Assembly (NCBI RefSeq): GCF_030547685.1
Contig: NZ_JAUOQM010000052.1
Coordinates: forward strand, 1 to 64,000
From: Gilvimarinus sp. 2_MG-2023
GTDB lineage: Bacteria > Pseudomonadota > Gammaproteobacteria > Pseudomonadales > Cellvibrionaceae
DNA length: 64,000 bases
Direction: 5' to 3'
The notes beneath the pieces are model-generated. The model saw nothing but the letters and a program-made list of their open reading frames with translations. It did not search any database and was not told the DNA's origin. A program made the position numbers and the translations under genes. Shown here piece by piece: positions 54,277-62,493 of this stretch (its first letter is position 1; each line of letters starts with the position of its first letter).

Positions 54277-54621
54277 ATGAGCGACAAATTGATTGAATCT
54301 ATCAAAAATGAACTACCGTCAGTAACAGCCAGTCAAATTAATCAACTGATTAATTTTATTCAAACAACACATCGTCAAAAAAACTTAAAACCAGGTAGTT
54401 TAAATACATGGATACCATCAAGACAGACCGTGTTAAAAGTATTAAACATGGGTGTGAGAGTGGTTGATTTTGAAAAATGTATTGAAACGTTTAAAGAAAT
54501 AGCTCTGGAAAGAAATTGGACCCTTGAACAGAGTTTGGATTTCAAATTTATCTCACATGTGAAAATCTTAATTTCCTCAGGACAAGTACATCCAGATCAT
54601 AACTCCGATACCTATCTCTAA
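54277..54621 (+). CDS. hypothetical protein next to the origin
   Basis: This 114-residue protein, without a recognised family, has no signal peptide or membrane segment. It is mostly helical, with a possible HTH-like section (PSRQTVLKVLNMGVRVVDFE). The ATG follows an AT-rich origin region. It could be a plasmid maintenance or copy-control protein, but nothing in the sequence proves it. Confidence 0.45.
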   Translation: MSDKLIESIKNELPSVTASQINQLINFIQTTHRQKNLKPGSLNTWIPSRQTVLKVLNMGVRVVDFEKCIETFKEIALERNWTLEQSLDFKFISHVKILISSGQVHPDHNSDTYL

Positions 54622-54783
54622 GAGCATATCCATAACAACCCCCCAAAAATCATTCAGTGGTCCCAGATAGCGAATCTTAACCAGAAAGAGTTAATGACAC
54701 GTTGTTTTGGTTAACTGCCAGGCCTAAGTTAATACTGATTAGATTCATTCATCTGTGGTTGTAGCTATCTCCCCAATAGTATA

Positions 54784-54793
54784 TTGTAGACAA
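54784..54793. promoter_or_regulatory. operator palindrome TTGTAGACAA upstream of GH2
   Basis: Identical to the site at 29183. It lies 16 bases before the probable GH2 start, so bound protein would block transcription or initiation. Confidence 0.6.
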
Positions 54794-54808
54794 TTAATAA
54801 AAAAGCGG

Positions 54809-57352
54809 ATGAGAACTGTCTGTATGTTTACAAAATCAAGCCTGATAATGCTGTTGTTACTTTTATCCTCCATTGCTTTTGCTAGTGAAGGGAGCCGTGC
54901 AATTGATTTCAATTTCGATTGGAAATTCACATTGGTTGAAAGTACAGATTTACCCTCTCAGGTACCGTTAAACGACGATTCATGGCGCAATATTCGGCTC
55001 CCTCATGATTGGAGTGTTGAGCTAGATTTTGACCCATCGCTTGAGGGTGCTACAGGGTATTTGCCGGGTGGTGTGGGGGTTTATCAGAAACATTTTCCTA
55101 CACCAAGCAATGTCGAAGACAAAACCACATATATTGTATTTGATGGGGTATATAACAACTCTACTTATTGGCTTAACGGTAAGCTATTAGGTGAAAACCC
55201 TTATGGTTATTCACCTGTATATTTTGATTTGTCTGCTTATTTAAAAAAAGACGGCAGTCAAAATGTTTTGACGGTTCATGTTGATCATTCACGTTATGTC
55301 GACAGTCGTTGGTATACGGGGAGTGGCATATATCGAAATGTTAATTTAGTGGTGGTTGATAAATTACATATACCTGTTTGGGGTACTTATGTAACAACTC
55401 CAGAAATTACTGAAAAAAGTGCCAAGGTCGCCATTGAGATAGATGTAAGAAATAATGCGGAAGCCACTAAAAAGTTCAGTTTATCAACAAAAATTGTTGA
55501 TGCGAGCGGCGCGGTGGTTTCTTCTACGGAGCAAAAGTATAAAGTTGGTCGAGCAAGTCTAGAGAAATTTGAACAAGAGTTGACGGTTTTTAAGCCTAAA
55601 TTTTGGGATATAGACCACCCGAATATGTATAAGGCAGTAACAAGCTTGAGTGTGGATGGCAAGCTTGTTGATGAATATGAAACGCCATTTGGTTTCCGTA
55701 CTATAAAGTTTGAAGCAAAAAAAGGTTTCTGGTTAAACGGCAAGCCAGTCCTAATGAAGGGAGTATCCTTGCATCATGATGGGGGATTAGTTGGTTCAGC
55801 AGTACCTAAAGGTGTATGGAAAAGGCGTTTAGAAAGCCTGAAAGAGGCGGGAGTAAATGCAATTCGTACAGCCCATAATCCTTTTTCTGAAGAGTTTTTG
55901 GATCTTTGCGATGAAATGGGTTTTCTAGTTCAGCATGAGATATTTGATGAATTTGATTACCCTAAAGATAAACGATTAAATTATCATGATCGGCATGATG
56001 ATAATATTAGTCGAGGATATGATAAAGAGTTTCATGAGTGGGCGAAAAATGATCTGGAGCGCACACTTCTGCGAGACCGTAATCATCCAAGTATCGTTCA
56101 ATGGAGTATTGGCAATGAAATAGAATGGGCCTATGTCCATTATCGGTATGTTACGGGGTTTTGGCCTGATCCTGATGATGCTACAAAGGTAGATGAAAGC
56201 TTCTGGGGAGCGGCACCTAAGTTCACCCCGCAAGAGTTAAAAGAACGTTATAACAACTCACCGAAACAAGAATATATTCTGGCAGAAACTGCCAAACGTA
56301 TTAATGCGTGGGTAAAAGAGTTGGATACTACCCGTCCTACTACGGCCAACCTTATTTTGCCTCAGGTAAGTCATGTCAGTGGTTATGCAGATGCGGTTGA
56401 TATTGTTGGTTATAGTTACCGCAATAGTGTGATTCCTTGGGCACATAAACATTTCCCAGAGAAGCAGGTAACCATTAATGAAAACCCAGGTAGGTGGGAT
56501 GATTGGAGAGTGGTGTTAAATTATCCCGGCGTATTTAGTCAGTTTATGTGGACTGGTATTGACTATATCGGGGAACGTCATAATAAATGGCCTGAAAAAA
56601 GTGGATGGGGTGATATTCTTGATTTAGCTGGGTTTAAGAATCAGGGATGGAATTATTTTAAAAGTATATTCGTTAATGAACCTCATATTTCTTTGGGTAC
56701 ATTACCGTTAGAAGAGTCCGGGTTTAACGTTGATGATATGACAGGGTTGGCCGTCGAAAAAGATCAATCCAGTTATCATTGGCGTGATTCAAACATGCAC
56801 TGGAACTATAAAGAGGACGAGCTGATATTGGTAGAAGTGGCTTCGAATTATTCTATTGTGGAGTTATTTTTAAATGGTGAATCTCTGGGTGCCCGGAGTA
56901 TGTCGGAGAGCCCTGATCGCTTATTTCGCTGGGTTGTGCCTTATAAAGCGGGCGAGTTAACGGCGCGGGCTGGATTCAAAGGTCAAGAAATTGAAGCTAA
57001 CCTAATGACAGCCGGTAAGGCGAGTGAGTTTACTTTGACCTCTGACAAGTCTGATCTGATTGCGGATGCTTATGATGTGACTCATTTAGTTGTGCAGTTG
57101 CATGATAAGAAAGGCAGATCTGTAAAAATTGAAAATGCGAATGTAAAATTTGATGTTCAAGGGCCTGCTAAATTATTGGGTGTAGATAATGGTGCGCCAG
57201 ACAATATAAATCACTTTCAATCGAACCAGGTGGATACAGCCAAAGGTCGGGCTTTAGCGATTATTCAATCAACCAAGGAAAAAGGTAAGATAAGAGTTGT
57301 GGCTACAATAAAGGGCTTTGAACCTCAAATATTGTATCTAAATAGTTTGTGA
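54809..57352 (+). CDS. exported GH2 beta-galactosidase (agaro-oligosaccharide type)
   Basis: This protein of about 847 residues has a signal peptide (LIMLLLLLSSIAFASEG), an N-terminal sugar-binding jelly roll (RNIRLPHDWSVE), an Ig-like domain, a TIM barrel and C-terminal Ig-like domains. The acid/base Glu is in WSIGNEIEWA and the nucleophile region is VTINENPGRWDDW. RTAHNPFSEEFLDLCDEMGF is a GH2 hallmark. Some GH2 enzymes of agarolytic bacteria remove galactose from the non-reducing ends of agaro-oligosaccharides, and the operator shared with GH16 supports such a role. The start could be ATG 54809 or 54824; both keep the signal peptide, and neither has a clear ribosome site. Confidence 0.85.
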   Translation: MRTVCMFTKSSLIMLLLLLSSIAFASEGSRAIDFNFDWKFTLVESTDLPSQVPLNDDSWRNIRLPHDWSVELDFDPSLEGATGYLPGGVGVYQKHFPTPSNVEDKTTYIVFDGVYNNSTYWLNGKLLGENPYGYSPVYFDLSAYLKKDGSQNVLTVHVDHSRYVDSRWYTGSGIYRNVNLVVVDKLHIPVWGTYVTTPEITEKSAKVAIEIDVRNNAEATKKFSLSTKIVDASGAVVSSTEQKYKVGRASLEKFEQELTVFKPKFWDIDHPNMYKAVTSLSVDGKLVDEYETPFGFRTIKFEAKKGFWLNGKPVLMKGVSLHHDGGLVGSAVPKGVWKRRLESLKEAGVNAIRTAHNPFSEEFLDLCDEMGFLVQHEIFDEFDYPKDKRLNYHDRHDDNISRGYDKEFHEWAKNDLERTLLRDRNHPSIVQWSIGNEIEWAYVHYRYVTGFWPDPDDATKVDESFWGAAPKFTPQELKERYNNSPKQEYILAETAKRINAWVKELDTTRPTTANLILPQVSHVSGYADAVDIVGYSYRNSVIPWAHKHFPEKQVTINENPGRWDDWRVVLNYPGVFSQFMWTGIDYIGERHNKWPEKSGWGDILDLAGFKNQGWNYFKSIFVNEPHISLGTLPLEESGFNVDDMTGLAVEKDQSSYHWRDSNMHWNYKEDELILVEVASNYSIVELFLNGESLGARSMSESPDRLFRWVVPYKAGELTARAGFKGQEIEANLMTAGKASEFTLTSDKSDLIADAYDVTHLVVQLHDKKGRSVKIENANVKFDVQGPAKLLGVDNGAPDNINHFQSNQVDTAKGRALAIIQSTKEKGKIRVVATIKGFEPQILYLNSL

Positions 57353-57812
57353 TAGTTTAGAAAAAATAAATAGCATATATTCATACCCCTGTTTACTTAT
57401 TACTTTCAACTAAATCTGGCGGTTCAATGCTGCCAGGTTTCCCCTGGGTGGCTAATCTATGATTGATAGCTTAGTGAATAGGATAAGTTTAATAATAAAA
57501 ATCAGTGGATTAACGAACAGTGTAGCAATCATTAGCTTAAAGATGATTTGAAAAATGCGAGAGTTATTGCTTCATCCCGGCTTTTTGACTTGCTCAGAAT
57601 TGCCAGCGTGATAGGAATCTATATGGCTATTTTACATCACTCCCAGCTTATAAGACGGTAGTGGAACAGCTGAAAAGTTAAAGAAAACTTAGACTTCAGG
57701 TAGATTGTTTCATAAGAAGGGAAAAGCGAATTGGTATTAAATAGTGTTTATTTGGGTGTAAGTGCTTTTTAAATGCCAAAGATAAAATATTTACCTTAAT
57801 AGGAATATAAAT
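57353..57812. other. intergenic stretch without a recognisable gene
   Basis: AT-rich and without a supported gene. A short inverted repeat CCAGG-N5-CCTGG lies at 57430-57444. AGGA lies before the ATG of the next gene. Confidence 0.5.
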
Positions 57813-59243
57813 ATGGGAATGTCGTTATTACTACACAAAAAAACGAAGCCAATTATTGGTATTTTAACTTTTATAACCATGTTTGCTGTTGTCCATTCAA
57901 GTAGTGGGCATGCTGAAGAAAATGTAGAGACGATATATCAGAAAAATTGCGCGACTTGCCATGGGGAAAATTTGAGCGGGGGGATGGCAGATTCTTTTTT
58001 AAACGATGAATGGTTAAAAGATGGAACAGCTGACTCTCTTGCGTATTACATAAAGAAAGGGGCGAGTACTCGTGGTATGCCTAGTTGGGAAGGTACTTTA
58101 ACGGAGGATCAAATACGTTCTTTAGTTATCTATATTAAAGAGCAGCGTTATACATTACTGCGCGAAGCAAAAAAACCTGACAACAAATCCAAAACAATCA
58201 CTTCCTTAGGGCACACCTTTAACATTGGAACTATACATACTGCAGAAAGTATACTTTGGGCGGTTGAGTACTTGCCAGATGGATCAATGCTAGTAACTCA
58301 ACGCGACGGCGAATTATTGAATATTTCTGCGGACGGAAAATCTAGCGTTAAAATAAAAGACTTTCCGGAAGTATGGCACCATGTTCAAGGTGGCCTTTTA
58401 GATATAACACTTCATCCAGACTATGCTAATAATGGTTGGATTTATGTTGCTTATGCAGCGACCAAGGATGGCAAAAAAGGTGCTACTAAAATAGCACGAG
58501 GAAAGCTCAAGGATGGCAGATGGGTTGAACATCAAGACATTTTCGAAGCGCCTGATTCTGCCTATTCAGGTTCTGGCCGGCATTTTGGTTCGCGTATTGT
58601 ATTTTCGGAAGGTTATGTCTATTTTGGGTTCGGAGAGCGCGGCGACCGTGAAACAGCCCAAAACATGACAACATCAAATGGAAAAATATTCCGCTTGCAT
58701 GATGATGGTCGTGTTCCAAAAGATAATCCTTTCGTTAATTATGAAAATGCGCTTCCGGGAATATGGAGCTTAGGCCATCGAAATCCACAAGGTATGGTAG
58801 TGGAACCTAATACAAATCGTATTTGGGAGGCGGAACATGGCCCTCGAGGTGGAGATGAGATCAACATAATAAAGCGCGGTGCGAATTATGGTTGGCCGGT
58901 CATCACTTATGGTATGAACTATGACGGCACTCCTATTACGCACTTAACCGAAAAAGATGGTATGCAACAACCAAAACATTATTGGGTGCCGTCTATTGCT
59001 GTAGCAGGGATTACGTTTTATGACGGTAATATGTTTACCAAATGGAAAGGTAAAATGTTAGCGGGAGGAATGGGTGTGCAGGAGCTTCAGCTGTTATCTA
59101 CCAACGAAGAGATGATTGATAAAGTTGACGTGATTCTTTCTGATCGTGGTCGAATTCGTGATGTAAGTGTGGCTCCTGACGGCGCTATCATGTTAGTTGT
59201 AACGATTGATGGTAAAGGCCATATTCTGCGCCTGTCTATTTAA
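57813..59243 (+). CDS. cytochrome c fused to PQQ-dependent sugar dehydrogenase
   Basis: This 476-residue exported protein has a signal peptide (about 1-33), a class I cytochrome c domain (about 35-115) with haem motif CATCHG and probable Met ligand in RGMPSW. A beta-propeller of the soluble aldose dehydrogenase (Gdh/YliI) family follows (about 135-476), with LGHRNPQGM, EHGPRGGDEIN and GANYGWP as PQQ/calcium-site signatures. It would oxidise aldoses in the periplasm to lactones and pass electrons through its own haem to the respiratory chain. The TRAP transporter downstream could then import the resulting sugar acid. The substrate, possibly galactose, is inferred. Confidence 0.85.
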   Translation: MGMSLLLHKKTKPIIGILTFITMFAVVHSSSGHAEENVETIYQKNCATCHGENLSGGMADSFLNDEWLKDGTADSLAYYIKKGASTRGMPSWEGTLTEDQIRSLVIYIKEQRYTLLREAKKPDNKSKTITSLGHTFNIGTIHTAESILWAVEYLPDGSMLVTQRDGELLNISADGKSSVKIKDFPEVWHHVQGGLLDITLHPDYANNGWIYVAYAATKDGKKGATKIARGKLKDGRWVEHQDIFEAPDSAYSGSGRHFGSRIVFSEGYVYFGFGERGDRETAQNMTTSNGKIFRLHDDGRVPKDNPFVNYENALPGIWSLGHRNPQGMVVEPNTNRIWEAEHGPRGGDEINIIKRGANYGWPVITYGMNYDGTPITHLTEKDGMQQPKHYWVPSIAVAGITFYDGNMFTKWKGKMLAGGMGVQELQLLSTNEEMIDKVDVILSDRGRIRDVSVAPDGAIMLVVTIDGKGHILRLSI

Positions 59244-59263
59244 TAAAATGCCACTTCCGGCCA

Positions 59264-59301
59264 ATCTGTCAATTGTTGACAATCGTCAGCAATTGACAGA
59301 T
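59264..59301. promoter_or_regulatory. 17-bp hairpin containing TTGTTGACAA
   Basis: ATCTGTCAATTGTTGAC, loop AATC and GTCAGCAATTGACAGAT pair over 17 positions with one G-T pair. The left arm and loop include TTGTTGACAA (59273-59282), a member of the TTGTNNACAA set. It lies between the dehydrogenase and the TRAP genes and lacks a T run. It may be an operator, an attenuator, or a transcript-stabilising hairpin. Confidence 0.55.
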
Positions 59302-59592
59302 AATGAAGTGCCTATTCCGCAGAGTATTCGTAGTCTCACTGGCGCGTAAAGGTCTTTAAGAAAAATAAACAAAAGATTATTAAGGAAGAAGTCGACTTCT
59401 TTGGGGACAATATATTCCCCTTAAGTTATATGAGATTCCCTGATTCTTTGATCTCTGATGGTCTAGCGAAGCTGATTGAACATTGCAACTTCCACCGTAT
59501 GCGCAGTGCGTTTGTGCTCTGATTGTGAATGAAAAGATCTTCGCGTTGGCTTTGCAAAAACTCTAATAATACGTGTATTTGAGCATTAAGTT
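59302..59592. other. upstream region of the TRAP operon
   Basis: No gene is assigned. A short open stretch (EEVDFFGDNIFPLSYMRF...FHRMRSAFVL, ending at 59521) is not recognised and may be a remnant. Confidence 0.4.
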
Positions 59593-60573
59593 ATGCTGCT
59601 TTCGATTGCAAAATCTCTACTATTTATCTCTGCTTGTTTTTTCGTGGTACTTCCTTCTGGTGCGGCCGAACAGCGTCGTATTCTTTGGGCGCATGTATAT
59701 GAACTTTCCGAACCCTTGCATCAGCGTGCACTCTGGGCCGCAGGAGAAATTGAAAAACGAACTCAAGGGCGCTACAAAATCGATGTTTTCCCAATGTCCA
59801 CGCTTGGTAAAGAGGCTCAGCTTAATCAAAGTTTAAGCTTGGGAATAGTGGATATTATTTATACCGGTACAAGTTTCGCCGCGCAAAACTTTCCAGCATT
59901 GTCAATTCCAGAGCTGCCGTATGCGTTTCGCGATTTTGAACATTGGCAAGACTTTAGCCAAAGTCAATTATTTTTTGATATGGCTGACGAATATCGCGAG
60001 CGTTCAAACGGTAATCACATATTAGGTTGCAGCTACTACGGTCAGCGTCACTTAACGAGTAATTTCCCAGTGATTGAGCCCGAACAGATGAAAAATTTAA
60101 AAGTTCGAGTGCCAAATGCTTCTGTATATAAAGTCTTCCCTAAAGCGATGAGTGCGAACGCAAGCCCAATTGCTTTCTCCGAAGTTTACCTTGCATTGCA
60201 GCAGGGAGTTGTCGATGCGCAAGAAAATCCATTGCCAACAATTCGCGCCAAAAAGTTTTATGAGGTCAATAAGCATATTAATTTAACCGGGCATATTTTT
60301 GGTTCGATTCTTACCTTGGCCAGTGATCGACTATGGAAAGAGTTAAGTAATGAAGACCAAGAAATATTCAGTGATGTCCTGGCGCAGGCTGCCAGAGGGG
60401 TAACCGAAGATACCCGCATTATAGAAGATGAATTGATTGGCTGGTTTAAATCTCAGGGAGTAACGGTAAACACAGTTAATCGAAATGCTTTCAGAGAGCA
60501 GACCCTGCCGTTTCATGCCGAACATAAAGTGCGAATGGGTGCTGACTATTATCAACGATTACAAGATATTTAA
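59593..60573 (+). CDS. dctP: TRAP transporter substrate-binding protein DctP
   Basis: This 326-residue periplasmic protein has a signal peptide (about 1-24). The DctP fold is marked by LNQSLSLGIVDIIYTGTSFA, KNLKVRVPNASVYK (the Arg that binds a carboxylate) and LQQGVVDAQENPLPTI. TRAP systems import organic or sugar acids using a sodium gradient. It is the first gene of a complete P-Q-M set. The neighbouring PQQ dehydrogenase suggests an aldonate substrate; 3,6-anhydrogalactonate or galactonate are candidates. Confidence 0.9.
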   Translation: MLLSIAKSLLFISACFFVVLPSGAAEQRRILWAHVYELSEPLHQRALWAAGEIEKRTQGRYKIDVFPMSTLGKEAQLNQSLSLGIVDIIYTGTSFAAQNFPALSIPELPYAFRDFEHWQDFSQSQLFFDMADEYRERSNGNHILGCSYYGQRHLTSNFPVIEPEQMKNLKVRVPNASVYKVFPKAMSANASPIAFSEVYLALQQGVVDAQENPLPTIRAKKFYEVNKHINLTGHIFGSILTLASDRLWKELSNEDQEIFSDVLAQAARGVTEDTRIIEDELIGWFKSQGVTVNTVNRNAFREQTLPFHAEHKVRMGADYYQRLQDI

Positions 60574-60575
60574 TC

Positions 60576-61079
60576 ATGGAACAAAACGCCTTTTCTGAAT
60601 TTGAACCAGAGCCTGAAAGCTGTTTGAGAGACTATAAAGCTGAGGATTGGGTCGCACTTACAGCATTTTCTGTATTGGCCTTAACGGTCTTTGCGCAGTT
60701 TTTCAGTCGATATGTATTGGGATCATCACTGGGTTGGACTGAAGAGGTGTCTCGATACTTAATGATTGCGGTTGGTTTTCTTGGTGCCGGGATGGGGGTA
60801 CGCAAAAACACTCATATTTTTGTGAGTTTATTTGTACGCTTATTGCCAGAAGCGATGGCGGCCAAAATTTCTATTGTCTGCCATGTAATCACAAGCCTGT
60901 TTTTTTGTGTTTTAGTCGTATTTGCATTGCAGATAATTCCGCGGATTCATATTTACGTAATGGCATCAATGCCTGTTCCGATGAGCGTGTTATATATAAT
61001 TGTATTGATTGGTTTGCTAGTAATGTTCGTGCGGAATGTACAAGAAACATTGCAGCTGTGTAAACAAGTTAGGAAATAA
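60576..61079 (+). CDS. dctQ: TRAP transporter small membrane subunit DctQ
   Basis: This 167-residue protein has four hydrophobic segments and the DctQ pattern FSRYVLGSSLGWTEEVSRYLM and GAGMGVRKNTHI. It starts 2 bases after the dctP stop and pairs with DctM to form the permease. Confidence 0.9.
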   Translation: MEQNAFSEFEPEPESCLRDYKAEDWVALTAFSVLALTVFAQFFSRYVLGSSLGWTEEVSRYLMIAVGFLGAGMGVRKNTHIFVSLFVRLLPEAMAAKISIVCHVITSLFFCVLVVFALQIIPRIHIYVMASMPVPMSVLYIIVLIGLLVMFVRNVQETLQLCKQVRK

Positions 61080-61082
61080 TAA

Positions 61083-62363
61083 ATGACCATTGCTGTTTTG
61101 TTTATTGCATTAGTGATACTGCTGATACTGGGTGTTCCAATTGCTTTTGCGCTTGCTATTTCTGCACTGCTTGCGATTGTAGTTGATGGTCAAGTTCCAG
61201 AACTGGTTGTCCTGCATCAAATGGTGGGCGGTATGGATAGCTTTCCGTTGTTATCTATACCTTTTTTTATCTTTGCTGGTGCAATTATGAATTCTGCCGG
61301 CATTACGCACCGTATCTTTGAATTTGCACACGCTATGGTGGGCTGGACTCGGGGTGGGCTGGGGCATGTGAATGTCAGCGCATCTATTATTTTTGCAGGT
61401 ATGTCTGGCGCAGCTGTTGCTGATGCAGGTGGGCTTGGTGCAATTGAGATTAAAGCCATGCGTGAACGGGGCTACGATGCAGATTTTGCGGTAGGCTTAA
61501 CGGCGGCATCTTCAACGATTGGTCCTATTATTCCCCCGAGCTTGCCTATTATTATTTATGGCGTAATGGCATCTACTTCGATTGGACAACTCTTTGCCGC
61601 CGGCTTCATTCCAGGCCTACTAATGGCGATTGCTCTAATGGTTATGGTCGCGTGGTATGCTAAGAAAAGAAACTATCCAAAAGATGCAAAATTTTCTATA
61701 TCGCGTTTAGGAACTGCTACCAAAGGTGCATTCCTCTCTCTGCTTACGCCAATTATTATAATCGCGGGGATACTCTTCGGAATTTTCACGGCAACAGAAG
61801 CAGCTATTGCTGCGACCATTTATGCGTTGTTTCTGGGGGCAGTGGTGTATCGCACACTGAGTTGGCGATCATTAGCGCGTATTAGTATGGAAACCATTGA
61901 AACTACTAGCATAATATTATTAATTGTTGCCGCCGCAGCCTCATTTTCATGGGTGTTGACCAGCCAACGAATAACCGAAGATTTCACGATTTGGATGCTC
62001 GCAGCGACAGACAATAAAATTTATATACTGTTGCTGATGACCCTAATATTTTTTGTGGTAGGTTGTTTTATGGAAACCATTGCCGCAATTACGATTCTCA
62101 CGCCGGTATTATTACCCGTAGCAATTGGTTTAGGTGTTGATCCAGTGCATTTTGGAGTCATTATGGTGCTAAATCTAATGATTGGTTTGCTGACGCCACC
62201 CGTGGGTATGGTCCTCTATGTGTTGTCCCGCGTCTCTGATGTGCCTTTTGAGCAGTGTGCAAAAGCGACTTTGCCGTTCCTGGTCCCCCTTGTCATCGTA
62301 CTCATACTGGTCACTTTTCTTCCACAACTTTCAATGTGGCTACCAACACTCTTATATCGGTAA
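61083..62363 (+). CDS. dctM: TRAP transporter large permease DctM
   Basis: This 426-residue inner-membrane protein has about 12 hydrophobic segments. It has DctM signatures PFFIFAGAIMNSAGI, GAAVADAGGLGAIEI, AASSTIGPIIPPSLP and GLLTPPVGMVLYV. It starts 3 bases after the dctQ stop and completes the transporter. Confidence 0.92.
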   Translation: MTIAVLFIALVILLILGVPIAFALAISALLAIVVDGQVPELVVLHQMVGGMDSFPLLSIPFFIFAGAIMNSAGITHRIFEFAHAMVGWTRGGLGHVNVSASIIFAGMSGAAVADAGGLGAIEIKAMRERGYDADFAVGLTAASSTIGPIIPPSLPIIIYGVMASTSIGQLFAAGFIPGLLMAIALMVMVAWYAKKRNYPKDAKFSISRLGTATKGAFLSLLTPIIIIAGILFGIFTATEAAIAATIYALFLGAVVYRTLSWRSLARISMETIETTSIILLIVAAAASFSWVLTSQRITEDFTIWMLAATDNKIYILLLMTLIFFVVGCFMETIAAITILTPVLLPVAIGLGVDPVHFGVIMVLNLMIGLLTPPVGMVLYVLSRVSDVPFEQCAKATLPFLVPLVIVLILVTFLPQLSMWLPTLLYR

Positions 62364-62493
62364 AACGTTACCTTTATTCGTTCTTGCAAAATTATGATGA
62401 GCACAGACGTACATTTAGGCGAGACTATATATTTCACAATATTCATTGGTGATATCTTTTCTTGTCAATAACATTCAAGTCAGTAGGTAGGTT

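Noticed and set aside
57541-57665. Possible transposase remnant reading SRLFDLLRIASVIGIYM
   Set aside because: Too short and without a convincing family match.
59302-59521. Short frame ending FHRMRSAFVL as a regulator gene
   Set aside because: No start, no ribosome site and no recognisable domain.
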